64,000 nt of DNA from Phallusia fumigata (Eukaryota; Chordata; Ascidiacea; Phlebobranchia; Ascidiidae): assembly GCA_008931825.1 (NCBI GenBank), contig QXVZ01029993.1, forward strand, positions 1 to 64,000, given 5' to 3'. The stretch's first letter is position 1, and each line of letters opens with the position of its first letter. Both the position numbers and the translations under genes were made by a program. The notes beneath the pieces were generated by a model that did no database searches, was not told where the DNA came from, and was given only the letters and a program-made list of their open reading frames with translations. Positions 48,882 through 60,000 of this stretch are shown in pieces.

Positions 48882-50861
48882 ATGGAATCTAAACTGACAA
48901 ACAATTGCTGCTATTCAGCACATGTGTGCAAAAGGTTAAGATATAGAGACAACAAATATTGCTTTCAGCATATTTTGGAAGATAAGTCCACTCCTTTAAC
49001 CAAATGCCAACATATTTCGAAAGTAACCAAAATGAGATGTATTAATCCAGCTTTGAAACCTGACAGGAATTCTTTGACCAGCATGGCGATGTGCGACCAT
49101 CACAGACACATAAAAGCGCAAAACAACAAGCACAAAAACAAACTTAGGAGAAACTTGCTGTCAAATGAAACGACAAATTATGCTGCGAAACAAAAAGCTG
49201 CCATTCATCAACTTGAAAGCAATTTTCTGCCGAAAACTGAGCAACAAAATGAAAGTGATTCAAGTGATGAGGACCAAGCACAACTTAATGAAAAGTGGCA
49301 AGTTCATAATTCATCAAGCTGGAAATCAGGTGAACGAGACATTGATTTACAACTGCTGGATGAAAATGACAATGCCCTATTGTATACTGATATATTTACG
49401 CCTGAGGAAATAGTTAGACTATCTAGGGACAATTTGGTGCATTTGCAAGCCATGTACATTGATCAGTTTAAACATCTGCATCATGAGTTAATTATGAATC
49501 GACTACAGTATTTGTCATCTAACCCCACTGAATCAGGCTGTTCAAAAGAAGAACTTCAATGTTTGTTGAACTTTAGGCAGTGCAGTGGCCCAGAAGCTTT
49601 GCTTTTGAAACAAAAAAAAGAAAAACGCCTGGCAGAATCAAATATGGACCAAACACTGGGAAGAATCGACCATCATTTAGCAAAACCAAGATGTTGTCAT
49701 GTTAGCAATCATGTACGCTGTAAATCATCATGCTTACCCTACACAAAATTTTGTGTGTTGCATATACTTCATGACCCTTTGCAAGTTTTGTACAAGCCAT
49801 GTTCGCACATGGGCTGTGAAGAGCCAGTATGTTTGATGACCGGCAAAGTAATCAGTCCAAATGTATCAGATAGAAAATCGTATTTATGTCCTATACATGT
49901 TAATATGCTGGACACACAAGATGATTTTCACACTCTGACTAGTAAACTAGCAAAACCATCAGACTTCCAAGATAACTGCCCAATTGTGCTGGAAAAAGCA
50001 GCAGACACCAGTGCGCTAAAAGAGGTTTCTATGTCTCTTGATGTAGATGTTGGCAAAAGTGAACCAAACTCTTGTGAGAAAAATGTGTATGTTTCTGATC
50101 ACAGTATGCTTGAACATGATTCTGCAGTACATTTGATAACGGACAAGCAAAATAAAGAGGATAAACTACTTTTGGAATCTAATATTCCAGTGCATATGGA
50201 AACTCTATTTTCAGTTTCATCTCCTGATTTTTCAAATATAGCCAAAACAACAACATGTGCTTTGGATGATCTTCAGCCAAGCCAATGCTATTTATTGAAT
50301 AGCTCCATTAAAAAAAAAGAGCAGTCATTACATTTGCAAAAACTTACTGGCATTAATTCCACTGGCAACCCAGAACTTGGTCAATGTCTGGTTGTAAGAA
50401 CAACCTGTGGTCAGCCAACAACATTGGGAAAATTCCAGTCGAATGACAGTCACCAATCAGTGCAACTGAATTTGGACACCCAAGACAAACCTGGAGAAAA
50501 GCCAGTAATTGCTGAAGTGACACACAAGGGGTCACTTTTGTCAATTAGCCATCAAGTAGCACCATATGATATTGTGTACGATTCTAAACATACATTTATA
50601 CCACCTATAGAGAAGAAAATTTGCCTAGAGGACAATCAACTACTTGGAATGCCTCCTTTGGCACCAATGTGTGGAAGTAGTGTTTCTGCCAATGATAGTC
50701 AGAAAGGCAGCAACCTGTTGAAAAACAAAATCAAGACAACATTCTCAAATGGTGATTTAGATCGCAAACCTACCTGCCCAGATGAGGAAACTGCAATAGC
50801 TTCTTTATTGTCACTGTGCACACCAACATCCCTTCCTAAATTGGATACAATGCCTAATTGA
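48882..50861 (+). CDS. KANSL2: KANSL2-like subunit of the NSL (MOF/KAT8) histone acetyltransferase complex
   Basis: KANSL2 is a nuclear scaffold subunit of the NSL complex, which acetylates histone H4 at promoters. This single coding exon gives 659 residues, against about 490 in human. Two C3HC3H-type zinc-binding modules are seen. One is near residues 9-70 (CCYSAHVC ... YCFQHILEDKSTPLTKCQHI ... RCINP). The other is near 270-330 (CCHVSNHVRC ... FCVLHILHDPLQVLYKPC). Between them the segment with FTPEEIVRL and LQAMYIDQFKHLHHEL matches the KANSL2 middle helices. This order and the 'YIDQFK' block favour KANSL2 over the related INO80D. The C-terminal 300 residues are low in recognisable features. 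I start at the ATG at 48882 rather than 48843 because an acceptor (cacatttttacag) ends at 48861, between the two. The stop is 170 bp from the next start codon. Confidence 0.88.
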   Translation: MESKLTNNCCYSAHVCKRLRYRDNKYCFQHILEDKSTPLTKCQHISKVTKMRCINPALKPDRNSLTSMAMCDHHRHIKAQNNKHKNKLRRNLLSNETTNYAAKQKAAIHQLESNFLPKTEQQNESDSSDEDQAQLNEKWQVHNSSSWKSGERDIDLQLLDENDNALLYTDIFTPEEIVRLSRDNLVHLQAMYIDQFKHLHHELIMNRLQYLSSNPTESGCSKEELQCLLNFRQCSGPEALLLKQKKEKRLAESNMDQTLGRIDHHLAKPRCCHVSNHVRCKSSCLPYTKFCVLHILHDPLQVLYKPCSHMGCEEPVCLMTGKVISPNVSDRKSYLCPIHVNMLDTQDDFHTLTSKLAKPSDFQDNCPIVLEKAADTSALKEVSMSLDVDVGKSEPNSCEKNVYVSDHSMLEHDSAVHLITDKQNKEDKLLLESNIPVHMETLFSVSSPDFSNIAKTTTCALDDLQPSQCYLLNSSIKKKEQSLHLQKLTGINSTGNPELGQCLVVRTTCGQPTTLGKFQSNDSHQSVQLNLDTQDKPGEKPVIAEVTHKGSLLSISHQVAPYDIVYDSKHTFIPPIEKKICLEDNQLLGMPPLAPMCGSSVSANDSQKGSNLLKNKIKTTFSNGDLDRKPTCPDEETAIASLLSLCTPTSLPKLDTMPN

Positions 50862-51031
50862 TGTTGTCATGTGTAAAATGTTTGAAATATTTTGGTGTAT
50901 AACTCAAAACAAAATTGTTTTTTACATTCTCACACTGGTATTCTGTTAATTTGCATAAAATTTTTTACACCTTGGAAATGTTTGTACATAACAAATACAA
51001 AATGTGTTGTTAGGTTTAAAGATTGTTTAAA
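50862..51031 (+). promoter_or_regulatory. Operon-like junction with candidate spliced-leader acceptor
   Basis: Only 170 bp separate the KANSL2 stop from the next ATG on the same strand. The spacer lacks promoter-like motifs and a canonical AATAAA (nearest variant gcataaaa). It contains a 3' splice-like sequence, tgttgttag, ending at 51013, 18 nt before the ATG. This layout is what polycistronic units resolved by spliced-leader trans-splicing show in tunicates. Confidence 0.55.
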
Positions 51032-54000
51032 ATGGAAAATAGTGTTTATCTAAAAAGTATTCCACTTGTTTTTGAAGACCATGGAGACAAGCTTTTAAAG
51101 GTAAGTGTGCAAACACTGAACTTATATGTTAATCCCCATAAAATTTCTCATGTAAAAATGTTTTCAGTGTTTTAATGTTTGGTGCTGTTATCAATTTTGA
51201 AATGTTAAAACTTTACAGATTGGCTAGTATTTATGGGTGCCCTTTTCAATGTTGTTTTGGCTTTGTTTTTTTTTCTGTCTCTTTTTGGTCACAAAAAAGG
51301 TTATTCAAATTTACATGATAGATGTGTATCTGAAGTTGTACGCACTTACTTTTGACCACAGTTGACCCATCATTAAAACCACAGACCCAAAGAGTGTTAT
51401 TTAAATAAAAACAGAAAACTGTAGGAAAGTAACTTTAGCAGTTTTGTTTATATTTTAATAGTTGGTACAAGTATTAAATGACATTTTGCATTTTGTGACT
51501 TTTGTTTAGAAATTACCCAATTTTCACTGTTTCACCCTTTATGTTCCTTTTTTTACTTTGGTTGTCTGGAATTTTAAACTGAAATGCAAAATGATGCAAA
51601 GGAAGTGACAGGTTAATTGCACTTCACCTGAACCTTCTATTGTTGTGAGTGGTATTCAAAAGTGCAGCAGTGTCTGTACAGTTTCCTTGTGTAATGGCCA
51701 GGGAGCAAATATGTTGCTGAAATGTTTCCACATCACCGAAACTGCATTGAAAAAAGCTGCTCAGCTTTTTAAGGTTAACGCAGGCCAACCTACAAGTCTT
51801 GTGCAACAAATTTAAAAATTAAGACTTATTATTTGATTTGTGTGGGTAAGGCTTTGGGGTTGTGGGTTCTATTACTTTCTCAGTTGGTTGTGTTTCCCTC
51901 AACAGGAAGTTTTAGCGGCATAGCTCCAACCCAGTAAAACCCGTTGGGTTGACACAATTTCAAGTCACTGATTTCAAATAAAAAATCATATAAAATTACC
52001 CAATGCAACTCCAATGAGCCAGATATCACAACAGTGGACTTGGCCCTTTAAGGGTAAAACGAAACAAATTAAATGTATTTATTGATACCCTTCCAGAGCA
52101 TACATATTGTTATGGGTCCCCTTCCCAAAGGGGACACATATTGTTTTCACTCTGTTTGTTTTTTTTTTGTTTCTTTTTTTTTTTTTTTTTTTTTTTCTTT
52201 TTTCTACCCTGCAGCTTGTCCATGCACTTTTGGCATGAAATGTTTGATGGATTTAAATGAAACTTTCACAGCTGGTAGATATGGTCAAGGCGGTGTGTCG
52301 TCCTTTTCGATTGACCCCATAGCCCCAATGGTTACCCCGCTAGCCCCCTAAAAAGGGGCAAATAGTTAAACAATGTCCGAATTGGATGAAATTTGGACAG
52401 GTTGTATAACATGTCATTGTGGTGCAATAACTAATGTTTTTTACCCTATAGCCCCAGCAGTTACCCCATTAACACTCTAAAATGGGGCATATTAATAAAA
52501 GATGTCCGAATTAGATGAAATATAGACAGTGTGTATAACATGTCATAATGGTGAATTTGTTGCTGTGTTTACCCTATAACCTTGGCAGTTAACTAGCCTT
52601 TTAAAGTTTGTAGGTTGGAGATCTGTAATTCATTTTCGGTTTTCGAAAAAGTTAAGAAAAAATATCTGCTTCTGTCCTGTACATACATTATAGTGAACCA
52701 CAATTTCTACAACTTTGCGTGTGTGGGGACCCATGCGTTTTTGCCTGCAGAAACAATCATGTTATAAAAAGCTTAAGTAACTATGGGACCCAATGCGAAA
52801 TGTCACAGTCAATATATATGCATTTTTTAATAAGGTAATAGTATATATGGAATGGCAATATGGTGAAAGCCACCCTTCTAGTTTTCTCTCCGTTTTTTTT
52901 CTCTTTTTTATCCTTAACTTTTTCATGTTGTTTGCCATGAAATGTTTGGTGGATTGAGATGAAACTTTTACAGATGGGAGATATGATCATGTAGTTGCAC
53001 CATGTTTTTCATTTGACCCCATAGCCCCAGCAGTTACCCCGCTAGGCCCCCAAAATAGGTCAAATTGCCAAACAATGTCCAATTTACATGAAATTTGGAC
53101 AGTTTCTCCAACATATCATTGCAGTATATAATTTCTTTGTTTGACTCCATAGCTCCAGCTGTTACCCCACTAGCCCCCTAAAATGGATCAAATTATGAAA
53201 CAATGTTCGAATTAGATGAAATTGGGATAGTATGTGTAACATTCCATTGTAATGTATTTATGTCTTTGTTTGACCCCATAGTCCAATCAGTAACCCCACC
53301 AGCTCCCAATATGGGTTAGTTTATTTGGAGCAGCCAGGTGGGCATTTCGCTGGTTAAAATCAAGCTGCAGTTGTGCAGTGGTAACTTCAATGTGTTTGCT
53401 ATATCGCAATGTACAAAAAAGTGTGCCACAGAATCTTGATGTTTTATTTGTTGTGCTATTTCCCTGTGGTATGGTCAGTATAGATCAGTGGTTCCCAACC
53501 TTTTCTGACTGGTGGACCCCCTATAATGATTTAAAATATCTTGTGACCCGACCAACCATTTTTTTTAAACAACAAGATCAGTCAAATTGCCTTTTACAGT
53601 ATATCATTTTTTTGCATTCACTTTTGTTCCCTGAAACTCCGGGCTTTGCAACTTTATGGCCTTAACGTAAGGTTATCATTGTTAATGAGAAAAATTATTG
53701 TGACGTTTCAATGACAATGTCTGTGCATTAGCTATGGGCATATAGCCTCTTGCACTATAATGATTTAAAATATCTTGCGACCGACCAAGCATTTTTTTAA
53801 ACAACAACATCAATCCAATTGCTTTTTACAGTATATCATTTTTTTGCATTCCCTTTTGTTCCCTGAAACGCCGGGCTTTGCAACTTTATGGCCTTAACCT
53901 AAGGTTATCATTGTTAATGAGAAAAATTACTGTGACGTTTCAATGACAATGCCTGTGCATTAGCTATGGGCATATAGCCTACTGCTTATCGTACCAGACA

Positions 54001-57000
54001 AGACAGGTGATGCAGGCCAAACCAGTTGTAACCTATGTGTGGTAAAGAGTCATCTGTCTGCATTTGCAAAAATATCACATATCTGTCGCGACCCCCAGGT
54101 TGGGAACCACCGGTATGTCTGGTAATGCAACTCCTCCAAACACAGAGGAAGGAATTACCATGTTTTAAATAATTCTTTTGACATAGAAATTAGCATGGTT
54201 TTAGAATAACTTGGTTGGATTCGAAAAGGTATTCTTTACTTTTTGTTTAATTTTTTTAATTCCCAATCTTGAATTGACCATGCCCTATTAACAACACTAC
54301 CAATGCGCAATTGCCTGTGTGTGGTTTATGCTTGCAGAAACAATTATGTCATAAATGCCAAAAAAATTGGGGACATACTAAAATGTGGGCATTTAAAAAT
54401 GGTATGTGTGGAAAATATTATTTAGGGGTAGTAATGTATGTACAATGGTAATTTGGAAAACACCATTTCACTAGTTTTGTATGGCAATCAATAAATATGT
54501 AAGTTGTGTACCCATACTTATTTCATGTTTTTTAATTCTTTTCCAGGCATTGTATGACCAGCAAAAAAAGTCACAGTTGTGTGATGTTTCCTTGGTAGTT
54601 GAAAATGTTTCATTTCCTGCACACAAAGCTGTTTTAGCAGCACACAGCTCATATTTTCAAGCTTTGTTTGATCGTGGAAAGCTAACTGATGATGCTGGGT
54701 CAAAGGTGGGTAAAGGGAAGGAGTTGGAAGAAGCTATTAAGTAATTTTATTAAAGTGGCACTATTTTAACTTAAGAAACAAATTCGAAACATTTAACATC
54801 AAGCAAACTTTTAAACACAAGCTGCCAAATAGGGATGTTCACAGTAGAATATTTGACTTATGAAGGGAAAATAAAGAACTGAATGTCAAATTTTGAAAGG
54901 TATGCTTCTATTAGATCTTATGTAACAACAGATGATTTGACTTTTAACGTCTGAATATGCAAATGGTAAAAAAATCATTAATAAATGAAAGGCAGCAAGT
55001 CAACTAATATTATATGCACTGATGTACCTGAAACAAGTTGCACAATCAAAACAAATTTTGCCTATTAAACAAAAAAATCCAACCATGTGGTCATACTTCC
55101 AGTTTGTAACTCCTGTTTGTTTAAGAATGTTTTTCACATTTCTTCAAATTTGCACAGTGATGGATGTGCATCTGAAGTTGTGCATTGTAACTTTTGATCC
55201 CAGTTAACCCATCGGTTAACCTACAGGCTTCGAAAATATGAATTTAAAAACAGAAATATTCAATTAAATAAGCCCTGAGAAGTTTTCTATTTTAGTAGCT
55301 AGTACAACACAAAGTATTTTGTGACTTTTGTAAGTGTTCATCCATATTTACCTTTTTTGCCCCCCAAGTGTACATAAGGTCTGTGAAGTCTACATAAGGT
55401 TTGATTTGACCACAGTGGATTTTATTTTCCTGGTTATTTTTATAATCATCGACTCAACAGATTAAATAAAACTTTTTAAAAATATCTGCTACAATTTTGA
55501 CATTCATCTTGACAAAAGCATGATGTACAACTTTGCATTAGTGGGGATCCATGCGTTTCTGCCTGTAGAAACAATCATGCCATAAAAAGCTTAGGTAACT
55601 ATGGGAGCCAATGTAAAACAATGTAGCCAATATATGTCCCTTATAAATTGAGTAATAGTCTTTTTGGAATGGCAATATGGTGAACTCCACCCTTCTAGTT
55701 TGGATTTGTTATTCTACTTTGAACATCCCTAATCCTAAATTAAAATCGTTTTGTTTTACATGTTTGGTAAACAGTGCCATACTATGCTGTACACAAACCT
55801 ATGCATCATTGATTCAGTGTTTTTGACAATACAGGCATGCAATGTTACCACCATCCACCTGTCTTCCATAAGTGCAAACACCTTTATACCAATTTTGCAC
55901 TTTTTGTATACTTCCCGTCTTCATGTGTTTTGTGAAAATATTCGGGACTTACTACGAACTGCTCGAAAATTGCAAATATCATCAATTGTTCAGGTAAACT
56001 GTTCTGATGGCAAGATGTCAAATATTTAGTGTAACAAAAACATATAGATGTACCATAGCACTTGGAACACCTACAAGATAACGTTATGTATAAGTTCCCC
56101 TCCTTGAACAGGGACCCATATTGTTTCTGTTTTTCTTTTGTTGTTTGCAGGTTTGTCTGTGTGGCATAAAATATTTGACCAATTCAAATGATTTTAGAGG
56201 TGATAGATATTGTCACAAAGACGTGCCTTATGTATGTTTGAACAGCCCCAGTGGGTACCGTGCTAACCCCCAAAAGTAAAATGCTTGCTGATGCTGATGA
56301 GCACCACAAATGACAGTTTAGTATAAATTGTACACACTATTTGTTGATAGCAGAGACATGTCTTGCTATGCCAAGCAATACCTGTACCAATTGTCTAACT
56401 GGTAAGAATAGGAAACCAAAAGCATCTACATCAAAACTAGTTGAAAATTGAAACAGTTTTGAAAACATGCTGCTGTGATACATCAAATGCTGTGTTTAAC
56501 TCTGTAGCCTCAAAGTTTGTGGACAGGACCATAGTGTGTGTAATTCCATTTTCTTACTTATTGTTATAAGTGCCAATTCTAAATCAAACAATTTTTTGTG
56601 TAGTTTATCAAAGATATTGGCAAAAATTTCGACATGTATCTAGATAGTGGCATAATCTACAACTTTGCATGTTTTTGGACCCTTGTATTTATGTCTGTAG
56701 AAACAATCATGCCATAAAAAGCTTGGGTTACCATGGGACTTAATGTAAAATCTAACTTGAACCTGCAAAGTAATTCATCAGTATAAGTTTACTTTCTCAT
56801 TCCAAGTTTAGGACGGTCGTCCTGTGCTCGCAGGGTTGTTGGTTCTATTCCCGCCTCGGTTTTGTAATATTTCTTGTCACATGGACTTTGCCTAACTTGA
56901 TAATATTTAACTTGATAACTGGCTGAACTATAAATCTACCCCGATCGCTTCCAGCAAAACTGTGATTCTAGTTCTATAATAGTTCGGTCAAGGGCAAATT

Positions 57001-60000
57001 GCCACCTTTGCTGTTGCGTTTCTGTATGTCTGCTTTATCCATGTATGTCTGTCCGACTTCATTCTTGCCTCAGCTTCTTCCCATCCCGCTCTTGAGCGCC
57101 ATGGGCTGTTCGTGTCGGGCCCGATGAATTCTTTATTTGAATCCTTTGTCTATATTTTCAAATTAAGTGATAGTGCATCCTTTCAAGCTTCATATACTTT
57201 TTTGGTTTTTCAGGCGTGTGAGCATCTTATGGCTGAAAATGTGACCTTGCCAAGTGTAAGTGAAGTGAGACATAATCAACCCAAAGACATAACTTCGGTT
57301 TCTGACCAGCAAACACAAAGTGTCCTGTATGTTGATCTTAAATCAGAGGATGATGATGATTTTAATGTTGCATCATCAGGACAAAACTTTTTGGAGTTGC
57401 ATTCTGATTTACCAGATCAAACTGTGTCCCATCCCTTTTTAGCTGATGAAGCTAATGGTAACCCAATATATTTTAGAGATGTACTAAATATTCATTTGCA
57501 GATATGGACAAAAATCATACCATGCTAGTTATGGGTCCCCTTCCTCGAAGGGGACACATATTGTTTTTACTCTGTTTTTTTTTTTTTTNNNNNNNNNNNN
57601 NNNNNNNNNNNNNNNNNNNNNNNNNNNNNNNNNNNNNNNNNNNNNNNNNNNNNNNNNNNNNNNNNNNNNNNNNNNNNNNNNNNNNNNNNNNNNNNNNNNN
57701 NNNNNNNNNNNNNNNNNNNNNNNNNNNNNNNNNNNNNNNNNNNNNNNNNNNNNNNNNNNNNNNNNNNNNNNNNNNNNNNNNNNNNNNNNNNNNNNNNNNN
57801 NNNNNNNNNNNNNNNNNNNNNNNNNNNNNNNNNNNNNNNNNNNNNNNNNNNNNNNNNNNNNNNNNNNNNNNNNNNNNNNNNNNNNNNNNNNNNNNNNNNN
57901 NNNNNNNNNNNNNNNNNNNNNNNNNNNNNNNNNNNNNNNNNNNNNNNNNNNNNNNNNNNNNNNNNNNNNNNNNNNNNNNNNNNNNNNNNNNNNNNNNNNN
58001 NNAAATTTGTAAAACTGATTTTTAAACCGATCACGTTCTAAAAACATCACTACTATTCAGAAATTGCATGTGTGTGGGGACCCATATGTTTATGCTAGCA
58101 GAAACAATCATGTTATAAAATGCCAAGGGAATAAGGGACCCAATGTAATGTGGGTATTGAAAATATATCCAATGTAATAAAGAAAATGGTATATGTGGAG
58201 AACATCATTTTGAGGTGGTAGTGTATGTGGAATGAAAATATGGAGAACGCCACCTCTCTAGTTCCTGGTGTTTTTTGTTTCCCACACAAATTTTTTTAGA
58301 AAGAAAGCATAATATTGTAACGTCTGAACCACAGGTGTCAATTTTGTAACGTTTTGTAAATTATTAGGGGTAACCTTTCTAGGTTTTTTACGTTTTTCAA
58401 ACGGAACATGTTAATGTAAAAAGATGCTTATAAGAAAACTTACAGCTGTTCTGTAAGGCAAATGATGTGAATTCCGTTTCATGTTACACTTTGTTTTTAC
58501 ACCAACTCATGTTGTTGTGTCATTGATTGTTTAAAATTTAGCCTGATCGGTCAAGTATTCACCCTCCAGCCGCAAATATGTGTTTTAATCCTGACTGTTT
58601 TGCTCCAAATGAAAAATATGCAGTGCAAGCTCAGCGGTTGGTAACGGGCTGCTCAGTCACACATAAAACGAACGTTTATTAGGGGTGGCCAGGCGGGCAT
58701 TTCGCTGATTAAAATTAGGTGGTGATGACCTCAATATGTTTTCTATTTTGCGATGTAGAAGGCAGTATGGCACAATAATTATTTGTTTAATCACTTTTGT
58801 TTTTAGTCCTGCCACAAAAAAATTTATACCACATTGGAAAGAGGTATTTAGAGCTTGTAGTACAGTTTTGCTGCAGCCAAAGGTTACTGCAGGTCAACAG
58901 ATTTGTTAGTTTATCTATAGTTTTTTTTCATTAGGATTGCAAAATGGAGAACACCATCACTTTAGTTAGAATTAATGAATTAGCCATCAGATTATAAAAA
59001 TTAAATTAGTTAATATCCAATAAAAATTTGTGTTTTAACAGAAACCAAAGTCCGTGGTGGGAGAACACATAAAAAAGGTTTTCCTAAAAAGTTTCAACAA
59101 GTAATGCCAACATCTGAATCAATCTCAATGCATCTGCCTTCGATTCAAAACATCTGTGAGTGTGACTTCATTAATTTGCAATGCATGTAAGGAAGCAGGG
59201 TATAACTAAACAGTTTTTTTTAAATCCCAGCAACAATTGCCCCCGCATCAATATTTGGAAGAACTAACATGAGTCAAGCAAGTCGAAGTCGTTTGCCTGT
59301 TTCACCAATGTTATCTATCACATCAACATCAACTGAAAATATCTCTTCCAAATCACCTCTTGTAAATGCTTTTGCAACCGAAAGCCTTTCATTTGGTAAT
59401 CACCTGGAAACATTGGGAAATGTGTTTGCGAATGAATCTGCTGCCCTAATGTTAGATGGTTTTCCGTGTGTTGAAAGGTATGATGTGTATATACATGTTT
59501 AAATATGTTTTTGTTATTATTTACAACAATGTCTATTTTTAGGTAATATATCTCATATGCCTGAGCCTTTAGTAATGACATGAGTCATGGGAGTATCCAG
59601 AAATTTAAAAAAAGTGGGGGATAAATATTTCAACTCAGGAAATTTCCCTAACGTGATGATTGATTAAGTCCTCTACTTTGGTTCGGGAATATTCCCTAAT
59701 AACTAAAAATTAAAATAATACATTAAAACCTTATATTGTGATATTTGCTGGTACACTGCATGTTGTTGTGGTGAGATTCATTGGACATTTTTATGGCAAT
59801 ATAGCAACCATAAGCATTAGTTTTTGTTTTGCACCATATTCTAAATTTTCATACAATATGGATAGTCATGATCGGCAGTGTCTATGAGGTGACATTGCTG
59901 ATGCTAGCATCTGCCACTATCAGCATCAGTTATCCACTTGATGAATAGAATAATTTATTTTTGTGAGGGTTGATACTATAGGAACTTCACTCCAATAGTA

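Noticed and set aside
56815-56875. A functional tRNA gene
   Set aside because: A B box is present but no full cloverleaf or acceptor stem can be formed; it fits a tRNA-derived SINE head better.
57504-58050. Long open frames of about 155-173 codons
   Set aside because: They consist almost wholly of N bases in the assembly gap.
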